Source: Flavobacteriaceae bacterium PS02336 (GTDB lineage Bacteria; Bacteroidota; Bacteroidia; Flavobacteriales; Flavobacteriaceae). From it: 64,000 nt of DNA. Both the position numbers and the translations under genes were made by a program. The notes beneath the pieces are model-generated. The model saw only the letters and a program-made list of their open reading frames with translations, was not told where the DNA came from and made no database searches. The stretch is from positions 62,001-126,000 of the forward strand of contig JASCOF010000010.1 in the NCBI GenBank assembly GCA_029960065.1, given 5' to 3'. The stretch's first letter is position 1; every line of letters starts with the position of its first letter. Shown here piece after piece: positions 43,306 to 52,815 of this stretch.

Positions 43306-44442
43306 TTACAGCATTCCTTTCGTCGAAGGCAAAATCATTTTTTCTGTGTCTCTTTTCACGGCAACTTTTATGGCTTTCGCGAAAGCTTTAAAAATCGCTT
43401 CAATTTTATGATGCTCGTTGATTCCTTCTGCTTTGATATTTAAGTTCGCTTTTGCTCCGTCTGTAAATGATTTAAAGAAGTGATAAAACATTTCTGTTGG
43501 CATTTTACCAACCATTTCGCGTTTAAATTCTGTTTCCCAGATCAGCCAGTTTCTTCCTCCAAAATCAATTGCTGCTTGAGCTAAACAATCGTCCATTGGC
43601 AGACAGAATCCGTAACGCTCAATTCCTAGTTTATTTCCTAACGCTTTCGCGAAAACTTCTCCTAAAGCAATTGCAGTATCTTCAATAGTATGGTGTTCAT
43701 CGACTTCTAAATCGCCTTTTACAAGGATTTCTAGATCCATTTGACCATGACGTGAGATTTGATCCAACATATGATCAAAAAAGGCAATTCCGGTGTCGAT
43801 TTTGCTTTTTCCTGTTCCGTCAAGATTTAGATTGATGTAAATATCCGTTTCATTCGTTTTTCTTGTAATGGAAGCCGAACGCGCTTCTAATTTTAAAAAC
43901 TCATAAATTGTTTTCCAATCCATTGATTGTAAAACGATTGTTTCATTTAATTCTTCACGCTTAGATGAAATTTCAGTACTTCCAGCTCCATCTGTATTAT
44001 TCATAAAAATGGCTTTTGCACCCAAATTTTTAGCCAATTCAACATCCGTTAAACGATCTCCTAAAACGAAAGAGTTTTCTAGATCATATTCAGGATTGTT
44101 TAAATATTTTGTCAGCATTCCTGTTCTTGGCTTGCGTGTGGGCGCATTTTCTTCTGGAAATGTACGATCGACAAAAATTTCATTAAAAACAACCCCTTCA
44201 TTTTCAAAAGCTTTTAAAATGAAGTTTTGTGTTGGCCAAAAGGTATCTTCTGGAAAGCTATCCGTTCCTAATCCGTCTTGATTGGTAACCATCGCCAATT
44301 CGTAATCTAACTCGTTAGCGATTTTAGCTAAGTTTTGAAACGCTTTTGGATAAAATTCTAGTTTATCCAAGCTGTCTAATTGTAAATTTTCTGGTTCTAA
44401 AACAATCGTTCCGTCACGATCGATAAAAAGTACTTTTTTCAT
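43306..44442 (-). CDS. hisB: Bifunctional histidinol-phosphatase / imidazoleglycerol-phosphate dehydratase
   Basis: A 378-residue fusion. The N-terminal HAD phosphatase domain (residues 1-165) has FIDRDGTIV with both catalytic aspartates, MVTNQDGLG and TRKPRTGML. The C-terminal IGPD domain has FDHMLDQISRHG, DEHHTIEDTAIALGE and EHHKIEAIFKAFA, the metal-binding histidines. The fused order matches E. coli HisB and is usual in Bacteroidota. Confidence 0.96.
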   Translation of the reverse strand: MKKVLFIDRDGTIVLEPENLQLDSLDKLEFYPKAFQNLAKIANELDYELAMVTNQDGLGTDSFPEDTFWPTQNFILKAFENEGVVFNEIFVDRTFPEENAPTRKPRTGMLTKYLNNPEYDLENSFVLGDRLTDVELAKNLGAKAIFMNNTDGAGSTEISSKREELNETIVLQSMDWKTIYEFLKLEARSASITRKTNETDIYINLNLDGTGKSKIDTGIAFFDHMLDQISRHGQMDLEILVKGDLEVDEHHTIEDTAIALGEVFAKALGNKLGIERYGFCLPMDDCLAQAAIDFGGRNWLIWETEFKREMVGKMPTEMFYHFFKSFTDGAKANLNIKAEGINEHHKIEAIFKAFAKAIKVAVKRDTEKMILPSTKGML

Positions 44443-44634
44443 GGTTTATATTTTTTTCTGCCACAGATTAAAAGGATTAAAATGATTTTTTATTCTGTTT
44501 GCGTTTATTTTTTGCCACGAATTTCACCAATTAACACGAATTGAATTAGTGAAAATTCGTGTAATTCGTGGCAAAAGAAAAAATCATTTTAATCTGTGAA
44601 TCCCGATAGCTATCGGGAGTGGCCAATAACTTTT
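44443..44634. repeat. Nested palindromes between hisC and hisB
   Basis: Outer arms GATTAAAATGATTTTT (44475-44490) and its complement (44579-44594); inner arms TTTGCCACGAATT (44511-44523) and AATTCGTGGCAAA (44563-44575); then a copy of TCCCGATAGCTATCGGGA at 44601-44618. The gap is 192 bp, long for an operon. Confidence 0.88.
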
Positions 44635-45681
44635 TTACTTCAACAACTTTAATTCTTTTATAACAACTGCATTTTCCTCTTTTGTTCCAATGGTAAAACG
44701 AAGACAATTTTCGCATAAAGGCTGTGTGGTTCTGTTGCGAATTACGATTCCTTTTTCAATTAGCTGATCGTATCTTTTGTTAGCATCATCCACTTTTGCA
44801 AGAATAAAATTAGCCTCTGTTGGATACACTTTTTCCACAAAATCAACTTCAAGCAAAACTTTAAGTAATTCTTCTCTCTGTTCAACAATAGAAGCTATTT
44901 CCTGTTTTATCTTATCTACATCTTTCAGACGTTCAATTGCTCTTTGCTGTGTTAACTCATTAACGTTATAGGGCGGTTTTATTTTATTTAAAATCGCAAT
45001 CACTGCTTCTGAAGCATAACAAATTCCTAAACGAATTCCAGCTAAACCATATGCTTTTGAAAGTGTCTGTGTAATAACCAAATTTGGATATGCATCTATT
45101 TCTGTCAGCCAGCTTTCTTTGTCCGAAAAGTCAATATATGCTTCATCAATCACCACTAAACCATTGAAATTTTGAAGCAGTTTCACCACACTTTCATCTG
45201 AAAAAGAATTTCCCGTTGGATTATTTGGCGAACATAAAAAGATAATTTTTGTGTTTTCGTCAATCGCTTCTAAAATCTTTTCTACTTGTGGCTGAAAATC
45301 AGTTGTTAATAAAACTTCTCTATTTTCTACTGCATTAATATTGGCCAGAACACCATACATTCCGTAAGTTGGTGGCAATGAAATAATATTGTCTTTATTA
45401 GGCTCACAAAAAGCTCTAAAAAGTAAATCTAAAACTTCATCACTCCCATTTCCTAATAAAATCTGACTTTGTTTGGTCAAATTCTTTTTTGCTAAAATCG
45501 CTTTAACCGAATTCTGCTGTGGATCAGGATAACGATTTACTCCATTTTGAAACGGATTCTCATTGGCATCCAAAAAAATCATTTCGGCTGTGTCAAAATC
45601 TTCAAACTCATCTCTTGCAGAAGAATAGGGCTTTAAAGATTTTACGTTTTCACGTGTTATTGTATTTATGTCGAATTTCAT
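44635..45681 (-). CDS. hisC: Histidinol-phosphate aminotransferase
   Basis: A 348-residue PLP enzyme of fold type I that transfers an amino group from glutamate to imidazole-acetol phosphate. Conserved segments: LDANENPF, GNGSDEVLDLLFRAF, CSPNNPTGN, VVIDEAYIDF, the PLP lysine in TQTLSKAYGLAGIRLG, and the C-terminal RFTIGTKEEN. Confidence 0.94.
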   Translation of the reverse strand: MKFDINTITRENVKSLKPYSSARDEFEDFDTAEMIFLDANENPFQNGVNRYPDPQQNSVKAILAKKNLTKQSQILLGNGSDEVLDLLFRAFCEPNKDNIISLPPTYGMYGVLANINAVENREVLLTTDFQPQVEKILEAIDENTKIIFLCSPNNPTGNSFSDESVVKLLQNFNGLVVIDEAYIDFSDKESWLTEIDAYPNLVITQTLSKAYGLAGIRLGICYASEAVIAILNKIKPPYNVNELTQQRAIERLKDVDKIKQEIASIVEQREELLKVLLEVDFVEKVYPTEANFILAKVDDANKRYDQLIEKGIVIRNRTTQPLCENCLRFTIGTKEENAVVIKELKLLK

Positions 45682-45786
45682 TATCTTAATTTTTTAGAAT
45701 ACAGAAAATAGAATACAGAAAATAGACTTCTCAACTGATTTGTAAAATTTTCTATATCCTTGTTCTATACTCTTTTCTCTTTTTAT

Positions 45787-47070
45787 TTATTCTAAACTCT
45801 TCAATCTTAAAGTAACAGCATTCTTATGTGCTTGCAATCCTTCGGCTTCAGCCATAGTTTCGATTGCTTTACCAATATTTTGAATGCCTTTTTCTGTTAT
45901 TTTTTGAAATGTCATTGATTTCATAAAACTATCTAGATTTACACCGCTGTAATTTTTAGCATAACCGTTTGTTGGCAATGTATGATTGGTTCCTGAAGCA
46001 TAATCTCCAGCACTTTCTGGTGTATAATTTCCGATGAAAACAGATCCTGCATTTACGATTCCGTTACAATAGAAATCATCATATTCTGAGCAGATAATAA
46101 AATGTTCTGGTCCATATTCGTTGATTAAATCCAAAGCTATCTGATCATTTTCTACATAAATCAATTTAGAATTTTCGATCGCTTTTTCCGCAATTGCTTT
46201 TCTTGGAAGTTCTTCTAACTGAGACTGCACTTCTGTCTCTACTTCATCAATTAGTTTTTTTGAAGTCGAAACCAAAATTACCTGACTATCTATACCGTGT
46301 TCTGCCTGCGACAATAAATCTGAAGCTACAAAAGCTGGAACTGCGGTATCATCTGCAACAATTAGCAATTCAGATGGTCCAGCCGGCATATCAATTGCAA
46401 CACCAAACTGAGTTGCTAATTGTTTTGCAACGGTTACAAATTGGTTTCCTGGTCCGAAAATTTTATACACTTTTGGAATTGACTGTGTTCCGAAAGTCAT
46501 TCCTGCAATTGCTTGGATTCCGCCAACTTTTAAAATTTTAGTAACCCCGCATAAATTTGCCGCATACAAAATAGCTGGATTTATTTTTCCTTTTTTATCT
46601 GGAGGAGAACACAATACAATTTCTTTACAACCAGCAATTTCAGCTGGAACAGCCAGCATTAAAACAGTTGAAAATAAGGGAGCTGTTCCGCCTGGAATAT
46701 ACAATCCAATTTTTTGAATTGGTCTTTTTTCCTGCCAGCATTTTACACCTTGAATAGTTTCAATTTCAACTCGATCTGTTTTTTGTGCTTTATGAAATTT
46801 ATAAATATTGTTTTTTGCGAGTTCAATTGCTGTTTTTAATTCAGCCGAAATCAAACTAACTGCTTCTGCAATTTCTTCTGATGTTACTTCATAATTATCT
46901 AATGAAATTCCGTCAAAAATTGATGTGTATTTCGCAACAGCTTCGTCTCCTTTTTTTTGAACTTCCTTGAAGATTTCTTTTACCGTAACCTCAATATCAT
47001 CAATGGTTTGAGTTGGTCTTTTTAATATATCTGACCAGATTTCTGGTTTTGGATTGTTTATTTTATTCAT
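45787..47070 (-). CDS. hisD: Histidinol dehydrogenase
   Basis: A 427-residue zinc enzyme that oxidises histidinol to histidine in two NAD-dependent steps. Visible motifs: YIPGGTAPLFSTVLM, FGPGNQFVTVAKQ, ASDLLSQAEHGIDSQ (zinc ligands Gln and His), YGPEHFII and ASGTNHTLPT. Length and motifs are normal. It is the second structural gene, after hisG. Confidence 0.96.
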   Translation of the reverse strand: MNKINNPKPEIWSDILKRPTQTIDDIEVTVKEIFKEVQKKGDEAVAKYTSIFDGISLDNYEVTSEEIAEAVSLISAELKTAIELAKNNIYKFHKAQKTDRVEIETIQGVKCWQEKRPIQKIGLYIPGGTAPLFSTVLMLAVPAEIAGCKEIVLCSPPDKKGKINPAILYAANLCGVTKILKVGGIQAIAGMTFGTQSIPKVYKIFGPGNQFVTVAKQLATQFGVAIDMPAGPSELLIVADDTAVPAFVASDLLSQAEHGIDSQVILVSTSKKLIDEVETEVQSQLEELPRKAIAEKAIENSKLIYVENDQIALDLINEYGPEHFIICSEYDDFYCNGIVNAGSVFIGNYTPESAGDYASGTNHTLPTNGYAKNYSGVNLDSFMKSMTFQKITEKGIQNIGKAIETMAEAEGLQAHKNAVTLRLKSLE

Positions 47071-47173
47071 TTTTTTTAAGGCTTTAAGCTTTAAGCTGTA
47101 GGCTTTAGGCTTTATTATCGTTGTGTTTTTAAGGCTTAAAGCTTAATGCTTACAGCCTAAAGCGGGCGAAGCC
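47071..47173. repeat. Imperfect inverted repeat between hisG and hisD
   Basis: GCTTTAAGCTTTAAGCTGTAG units pair with later GCTTAAAGCTTAATGC and CTTACAGCC units, then a GGGCGAAGCCC mini-palindrome at the right end. Confidence 0.75.
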
Positions 47174-48031
47174 CTATAAAACCATTTTCTCAATTGGACA
47201 AACTAAAATTCCTTCTGCCCCTACTTCTTTTAGTTGGTCAATTACATCCCAGAAAGTATCTTTATCAATTACAGAGTGAACACTGCTCCAGCCTTCTTGC
47301 GCTAACGGAAGAACCGTTAAACTTCTAAGAACCGGAAGGATTTTTCCAACAGCATCAATTTTATCGTTTGGAACGTTCATCAAGATATATTTTGAATTTC
47401 TAGCTCTTAAAACCGCTTGAATTCTAAATTTTAAAGTGTCAATGTGCTTTTGAATTTCTGGAGAAACTTTTGGAGAAACGGCTAAAACTGCCTCGCTTTT
47501 CAAAATAACTTCAACTTCTTTTAAGTTGTTTTTAAATAATGTGCTGCCGCTCGAAACAATATCTACAATAGCATCTGCAAGACCGATATTGGGTGCGATT
47601 TCTACTGAACCTGAAATTTGGTGAATATCTACTTTTAAGCCAAATTTACTAAAATATTCATTTACTGTATTTGGGTAAGATGTTGCAATACGAAGATTAG
47701 CCAGATCTTGTATGGAATTGTATTCTAACGTTTTAGGCACCGCGACAGAAACTTTGCATTTTGAGAATCCTAATTTCTGAACCACTTCAATTCCTTTTCC
47801 TTTTTCTACCAAAAGATTGTCGCCAACGATAGCTAAATCTACTACGCCATCAATTAAGTATTGTGGAATATCCGAGTTTCTAAGATATAAAACTTCTAGA
47901 GGAAAATTTGAAGCTTCGGCTTTCAACTGGTCAATGCCGTTGTTTATTGAAATACCGCAGTCTTTTAAGATTTGGATACTGTCTTCGTTTAAACGTCCAG
48001 ATTTTTGAATTGCAATTTTTAAAGTACTCAT
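47174..48031 (-). CDS. hisG: ATP phosphoribosyltransferase, long form
   Basis: A 285-residue enzyme for the first, committed step (ATP + PRPP). The N-terminal catalytic lobe has IAIQKSGRLNEDS and VDLAIVGDNLL; the PRPP-binding loop is IVDIVSSGSTLFKNNL. The C-terminal 75 residues form the ACT-like regulatory domain of the long HisG type, so histidine feedback is expected and no HisZ is needed. It is the first structural gene, 111 bp after the leader peptide. Confidence 0.95.
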   Translation of the reverse strand: MSTLKIAIQKSGRLNEDSIQILKDCGISINNGIDQLKAEASNFPLEVLYLRNSDIPQYLIDGVVDLAIVGDNLLVEKGKGIEVVQKLGFSKCKVSVAVPKTLEYNSIQDLANLRIATSYPNTVNEYFSKFGLKVDIHQISGSVEIAPNIGLADAIVDIVSSGSTLFKNNLKEVEVILKSEAVLAVSPKVSPEIQKHIDTLKFRIQAVLRARNSKYILMNVPNDKIDAVGKILPVLRSLTVLPLAQEGWSSVHSVIDKDTFWDVIDQLKEVGAEGILVCPIEKMVL

Positions 48032-48083
48032 TTTTTTAGTTGTTTGTTGGGTTTATAGTTTGAGTACAAAGAGTTAGAATTAA

Positions 48084-48114
48084 AAAACCCGTTTGATGTA
48101 CTCAAACGGGTTTT
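48084..48114 (-). terminator. his operon attenuator terminator
   Basis: AAAACCCGTTTGA pairs with TCAAACGGGTTTT (5-nt loop), followed on the minus strand by T residues, between the leader peptide stop (48142) and hisG. A competing 11-bp pairing exists between 48058-48068 and 48097-48107. Confidence 0.9.
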
Positions 48115-48141
48115 AAAATATGATGATTTACATGCATACCA

Positions 48142-48201
48142 TTAACACATCGCTTGAGAGCAATAATGTAAATGATGATGATGTAATTGAATTGAAATCA
48201 T
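48142..48201 (-). CDS. hisL: his operon leader peptide (19 codons)
   Basis: ATG at 48201, TAA at 48142-48144. The peptide reads MISIQLHHHHLHYCSQAMC: four consecutive His, a fifth two codons later, in 19 residues. It lies 29 nt after a putative start site and 28 bp before the attenuator hairpin. Such His runs sense tRNA-His charging in the classic enteric hisL system; by analogy ribosome stalling would control readthrough into hisG. Confidence 0.87.
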   Translation of the reverse strand: MISIQLHHHHLHYCSQAMC

Positions 48202-48236
48202 GATTGGTTTTGTTTTTTACTTCTTTGATTCGGTTG

Positions 48237-48244
48237 CAAATATA
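48237..48244 (-). promoter_or_regulatory. Putative his operon promoter -7 box
   Basis: On the minus strand TATATTTG matches TAnnTTTG exactly, 36 bp before the leader peptide start. Confidence 0.6.
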
Positions 48245-48341
48245 ATAGATAATTTAATTAAAAAGCAATTTTTATTTTAACTTAACAATAGTTTATTGTT
48301 AAAAAATGCTCTGGAATGCTTTATGTTTAATAATTTAAAAA

Positions 48342-49742
48342 TTACTTTAACGAATTATCATATTCATCAAAAACCAATAAAACTTTGGTTCCTTTGCTAA
48401 TTTCACTTTCTATTTTAAATTTAATCTGAAGCAGGTCGGTCATTCTTTTTACAATAAATAGTCCAAGTCCTGTTCCTTTAATTTCTGAATGATTTAAAGA
48501 ATCAGATCTAAAAAACGGATTTAGAATAGATTCTAAATCTTCCTTCGCAATGCCAATTCCTTGATCTGATACTGTACAAGTAATTTTATTTTCTTTTCTA
48601 GCTAATGCTATTACAATCTGGGTATTTTTATTGGAATATTTAATAGCATTTGAAATGATATTACGAAGAATAGTCACTACCAAATAGTTGTCAGAATAGA
48701 TATAAAACTCTTCTGATGCTTCTAGAATTACATTCAGTTCTCGTGATTTAATTTTCTCTGAATTCAGCGTTAAAACATCTAAAACTGCTGCATTTAAATA
48801 GATATTTTCTTTACTGATGTTCTGTTTTTGATTTTCAAATCGAGCCATTAAAAGCAATTGATCTACTAACGAATTTAGATGATCAACTTCATTAATACAG
48901 TAGTTTATTTTTTCTTCGTATTCCTTACTATCTCTAGGTTTACGTATCAATACTTCAAGTGTTCCTTTAATAACAGTTAAAGGCGTTCTTAATTCATGTG
49001 AAGCATCAGAAGTAAACTGTTTTTCGCGCTCAATTGCATCTTCAATTCGATTTAATAAATTATTAATGGTTTTGGAAAGCGTAAACAATTCGTCTCTTGT
49101 TTTTGGCAGCGGAATCCGAGATTTTAAATTGTCTTTCGTAATAATTCTAGAAGTATGAATTATATCATTTATAGGCTTAATACTTCGGCCGGCAAAGAAA
49201 CGAGCCAGAAAGAATAAAAGCAGCAAAATAATTGGAAAAGCAATCATTAAGGTATCCAGTAAATTTTCTAAAACTTTTGAAGAATCAGAAAGTGACATCG
49301 CAATAATTAAATAGCCAATTTTCTTAGATTTTAAATGAAGCGGCACCTGAATCTGGCGGATTTTATTTCCTGATAATTTGGTATCAAAAAGCTGAAAATG
49401 CTCTTTATTTTCATGAAAAACCAGCTTTTCATTTTTTAAATTTGGCGATTTCTCGATTAAACGCTTATTCAAATCTAAAAACTGCACAAAAACAGGATTT
49501 ACATCAACAGAATTATGCTCTCTTTCTTCCCATTCTTCAGCATCCATTAGTATTACTTTTTTGTTTTCTATTTTGATTTCTTTTAAATGATCTTGAATCT
49601 CGATATTTAAATTCTCATCAATTCGATTGTAAACACTCAGTTTTACAATAAAATAAATAGCCGAAAAAGCCACCAAAACTAAAAGTCCGGTTGTTAGAAT
49701 ATAATTTAATGCAATTCTATTTTTAAAGGATAATGATGTCAT
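48342..49742 (-). CDS. Membrane sensor histidine kinase
   Basis: A 466-residue kinase: TM1 (about residues 11-33), a periplasmic sensor region of about 130 residues, TM2 (about 164-183), HAMP linker, HisKA box SDASHELRTPLTVIKG with the phospho-accepting histidine, and a HATPase domain with N box IISNAIKYS, G1 DQGIGI and G2 GTGLGLFIVKRM. It phosphorylates the response regulator encoded 3 bp upstream. The short acidic periplasmic domain is rich in Glu, suggesting ion or metal sensing, which is a guess. Confidence 0.93.
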   Translation of the reverse strand: MTSLSFKNRIALNYILTTGLLVLVAFSAIYFIVKLSVYNRIDENLNIEIQDHLKEIKIENKKVILMDAEEWEEREHNSVDVNPVFVQFLDLNKRLIEKSPNLKNEKLVFHENKEHFQLFDTKLSGNKIRQIQVPLHLKSKKIGYLIIAMSLSDSSKVLENLLDTLMIAFPIILLLLFFLARFFAGRSIKPINDIIHTSRIITKDNLKSRIPLPKTRDELFTLSKTINNLLNRIEDAIEREKQFTSDASHELRTPLTVIKGTLEVLIRKPRDSKEYEEKINYCINEVDHLNSLVDQLLLMARFENQKQNISKENIYLNAAVLDVLTLNSEKIKSRELNVILEASEEFYIYSDNYLVVTILRNIISNAIKYSNKNTQIVIALARKENKITCTVSDQGIGIAKEDLESILNPFFRSDSLNHSEIKGTGLGLFIVKRMTDLLQIKFKIESEISKGTKVLLVFDEYDNSLK

Positions 49743-49745
49743 TTA

Positions 49746-50408
49746 TTAATCATTGGCAATATATCCAATGCCTCGTATGGTTTTAATATAATCTTCTTCA
49801 ATCTTAAGGTTCAGTTTCTTACGAATGGCATTCATAAAAACATCGATTACACCTGTATCATATTCAAAATTTATTTCCCATACATCTCTTAAAATCTGGT
49901 TTCGGGTACAGACTTTTCCTTTGTGCTGAATTAAATAAGTCAACAACTCAAATTCTCTCTGGGTAAGCGCTATTTCCTCTTCGCCTTTCAGTACAATATG
50001 TTTAGACAAATCAATTGTAATTGTGCCCAGCGTTAAAATTTCGGTTTGTATTTTATTTCTAAAATGAACTTTTATACGTTCCACCAGCTCCTCAAAACTA
50101 AAAGGTTTCTTGATATAATCATTAGCACCAGCTTTTAAACCTTCTATAGTTTCTTGTACAGTATCTTTTGCAGTCAAAAATATAATTGGAGTAGATTGAT
50201 CCTTAACTCGAATGGCTTTACAGAGATCAAGTCCGTTAATTTTTGGAATCATCCAATCTAAAAGAATCAAGTCAAATTTTTGGCTTTGTATCAATTCAAA
50301 ACCTTTCGATCCGTCATTTGCAGTTGTTACCTGATAACCTTCCTCTTGCAAACCTTGCTTAAGAAACTGAACAATTCCTAATTCGTCTTCAACTATTAAA
50401 ATATGCAT
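49746..50408 (-). CDS. OmpR-family response regulator
   Basis: A 220-residue regulator. The receiver domain has the acidic pair VEDE, phosphorylated Asp51 in LILLDWMIPK, TA (FLTAKD) and Lys in YIKKPF. The C-terminal winged helix has LTQREFELLTYLIQHKGKV and VDVFMNAIRKKL-type recognition elements (VIDVFMNAIRKK). It forms an operon with the kinase. The divergent LTA-synthase-like gene 200 bp away is a plausible target. Confidence 0.94.
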   Translation of the reverse strand: MHILIVEDELGIVQFLKQGLQEEGYQVTTANDGSKGFELIQSQKFDLILLDWMIPKINGLDLCKAIRVKDQSTPIIFLTAKDTVQETIEGLKAGANDYIKKPFSFEELVERIKVHFRNKIQTEILTLGTITIDLSKHIVLKGEEEIALTQREFELLTYLIQHKGKVCTRNQILRDVWEINFEYDTGVIDVFMNAIRKKLNLKIEEDYIKTIRGIGYIAND

Positions 50409-50448
50409 TTATCGTATTTAATTAAGATTCGCATTAATTTTTACACTT

Positions 50449-50456
50449 CAAAGATA
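50449..50456 (-). promoter_or_regulatory. Putative -7 box of the two-component operon
   Basis: On the minus strand TATCTTTG matches TAnnTTTG, 41 bp before the regulator start. Confidence 0.5.
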
Positions 50457-50584
50457 GAACATTTTGACATCAGAACAGATCTCCTAATCAAACTAGATCA
50501 TCAAAATCAACATCTTAAGCAAACTTTAAGATAACACTAAGTAAGGTAAAAGTTGAACTTAATCTGACGTTAATCAATCGAAAT

Positions 50585-50592
50585 TAATTTTG
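50585..50592 (+). promoter_or_regulatory. Putative -7 box of the sulfatase gene
   Basis: TAATTTTG matches TAnnTTTG, 15 bp before the ATG at 50608. Confidence 0.45.
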
Positions 50593-50607
50593 TAAAAAAA
50601 TAATCAG

Positions 50608-52749
50608 ATGACTTTTTACAAAAAACTTTCGCCCTTTTACAATCTAGCTTTATTGTACTTAATTGTAAGTTTCGTACTTAGAATTGTTCTTCTTTTTCAC
50701 CCTATTACACAGAGTTCTTTTACTATTTATGAGAGTGTAAAAATATTTCTTTTAGGTTTAGTTTCTGACTTTTTTGTTTTTATTGCGGCAGCTTCTTTTT
50801 TATGGCTGTATCTTATTTTTGTTTCCAACTCCAAATACAACAAACCTTATGGATACCTGATCCTTGGAGGTTTTATTAGCATATTGATTTACATTGCATC
50901 TGGAAAAAGTATTTTTGATGAGTACGGCGGTGCTTTACCAAAGATTGTCCTGATCTTTGTTTCAATTAAAACATTGTTATTTGCTCTTTTTCTTTTTGTG
51001 CCAAAATACCGTGATAAAATTAGATTCTGGCTTTTTACTTTTGTAATTTTTTTATATGTCTTATTAATTTTTCAAAATGCAATTAGTGAATTTTTCTTTT
51101 GGAATGAATTTGGGGTAAAATACAACTTTATAGCAGTAAATTATTTGATTTACACTAATGAAGTAATAGGAAACATTATGCAGTCATATCCTGTAATTCC
51201 AATATTTTCTGCGTTATTCATTATTACTGCTGTTGTTACCTATTTTATTGTAAGAAACTCTAGAAAATATATCGATGAAATTCCAAGTGTTTCTGAAAAA
51301 ATAAAAATTTCGGCAGTTTATTGTACCTTATTTGTGTTTGCATTACTTGCCATTCCAAGTTTAGAAAAAACAGAAAATTCTAAAAATATCTTTGTAAACG
51401 AATTACAGTCAAATGGAATCTATAAGTTCTATCTGGCTTTTCAGAATAATAAACTTGATTATTTTAAATTCTACAAAACTATTTCGGACAAGAAGGCTTT
51501 TGCTCTTTTGAGACAGCAGATTCCAGCAATTTCAGGACAAAATACGATACAAACAGTTAAAAACGACTCTGTAGAAAAGCGCAAGAATGTTGTTTTAATT
51601 ACAGTTGAAAGCTTGAGCGCAGATTTCATGAAAGTGTATGGAAACCAAAAAAACATCACACCGTTTTTGGACAGTTTAGCTCAGAAAAGTCTTTTATTTA
51701 CTAATGTATATGCTGCAGGAAATAGAACTGTGCGTGGTCTTGAAGCTGTTACACTATGCTTACCGCCTACTGCCGGAGAAAGCGTAGTTAAAAGAGAAGA
51801 TAATAAGAATAAATTTTCGACAGGATATGTTTTTCGTAAAAAAGGATATAATGTGAAATTTATGTATGGCGGAGATGCTTTCTTTGATAATATGCAGGAT
51901 TTTTATTCTGGAAACGGCTATCAGATTATTGACAAATCCAGTTTTGCTGAAAATGAAATAACTTTTTCGAATGTTTGGGGAGTTTGTGATGAAGATATGT
52001 ACAACAAGGCTATCAAAGTTATGAGTGCCGAAGCAAAACAAAACAAACCTTTTTTCAATCATATAATGACCGTAAGCAATCACAGGCCATTTACTTATCC
52101 TAACAATAAAATAGACATTCCTGGAAATATTAAATCTCGTGACGGCGGTGTAAAATATACCGATTATGCGCTTCGCCAATTTTTTAATGAAGCTAAAAAA
52201 CAACCTTGGTTTAGTAATACTGTTTTTGTAATTGTTGCCGATCATTGTGCTTCGAGTGCTGGAAAAACAGAACTTCCTTTAGAAAAATACAGAATTCCAG
52301 CTCTAATTTATTCTTCAGATATAAAACCTCAAAAATACACGCAATTAATGTCACAGATCGATATTATGCCAACTTTATTCGGTTTATTGAATTTTGATTA
52401 TGAAAGTAAATTTTTCGGACAAGACGTCCTAAAACCTAATTATCAGCCGAGAGCCTTAATTGCCACTTATCAGGATTTAGGCTTAATTAAAGATAATGTT
52501 TTAACCATATTATCTCCAAAACGACAGATCAAACAATTTCAATTAAAACTTAATGTAAAAGCCGGTATCTCACCTGAATTTCAGATCTATTACGATCAGA
52601 TTCCTTTACAATCTGAAAACACAAATTTAGCTGAAGAAACAATCTCTTATTACCAAGCAGCTTCTTATGTATTAAAGAAAAAAGAATATCAGTTTAAAGA
52701 TTTAAGTTTAACTGCCAAGAACAGTAAACTCTATGCAAAGGTTCGTTAA
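50608..52749 (+). CDS. LTA synthase-like membrane sulfatase/phosphotransferase
   Basis: A 713-residue inner-membrane protein with about five N-terminal transmembrane helices (residues 10-225) and a large extracytoplasmic alkaline-phosphatase-fold domain. The catalytic threonine lies in VVLITVESLSADFMKVYGN, conserved GLEAVTLCLPP follows, and the metal site VIVADHCASSAG is near the end. Bacteroidota are Gram-negative and lack lipoteichoic acid, so the enzyme more likely transfers phosphoglycerol or phosphoethanolamine to a glycan or lipid. It is divergent from a two-component system. Confidence 0.88.
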   Translation: MTFYKKLSPFYNLALLYLIVSFVLRIVLLFHPITQSSFTIYESVKIFLLGLVSDFFVFIAAASFLWLYLIFVSNSKYNKPYGYLILGGFISILIYIASGKSIFDEYGGALPKIVLIFVSIKTLLFALFLFVPKYRDKIRFWLFTFVIFLYVLLIFQNAISEFFFWNEFGVKYNFIAVNYLIYTNEVIGNIMQSYPVIPIFSALFIITAVVTYFIVRNSRKYIDEIPSVSEKIKISAVYCTLFVFALLAIPSLEKTENSKNIFVNELQSNGIYKFYLAFQNNKLDYFKFYKTISDKKAFALLRQQIPAISGQNTIQTVKNDSVEKRKNVVLITVESLSADFMKVYGNQKNITPFLDSLAQKSLLFTNVYAAGNRTVRGLEAVTLCLPPTAGESVVKREDNKNKFSTGYVFRKKGYNVKFMYGGDAFFDNMQDFYSGNGYQIIDKSSFAENEITFSNVWGVCDEDMYNKAIKVMSAEAKQNKPFFNHIMTVSNHRPFTYPNNKIDIPGNIKSRDGGVKYTDYALRQFFNEAKKQPWFSNTVFVIVADHCASSAGKTELPLEKYRIPALIYSSDIKPQKYTQLMSQIDIMPTLFGLLNFDYESKFFGQDVLKPNYQPRALIATYQDLGLIKDNVLTILSPKRQIKQFQLKLNVKAGISPEFQIYYDQIPLQSENTNLAEETISYYQAASYVLKKKEYQFKDLSLTAKNSKLYAKVR

Positions 52750-52755
52750 AAACAA

Positions 52756-52797
52756 TAAAAAAAGCCTCAAATTTAAAACTTGAGGCTTTCTTTATTT
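52756..52797. terminator. Bidirectional intrinsic terminator
   Basis: AAAGCCTCAA pairs with TTGAGGCTTT (52761-52770 with 52780-52789), with A and T runs, between convergent genes. Confidence 0.9.
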
Positions 52798-52815
52798 TAG
52801 CTAGAAACTAAAGAA

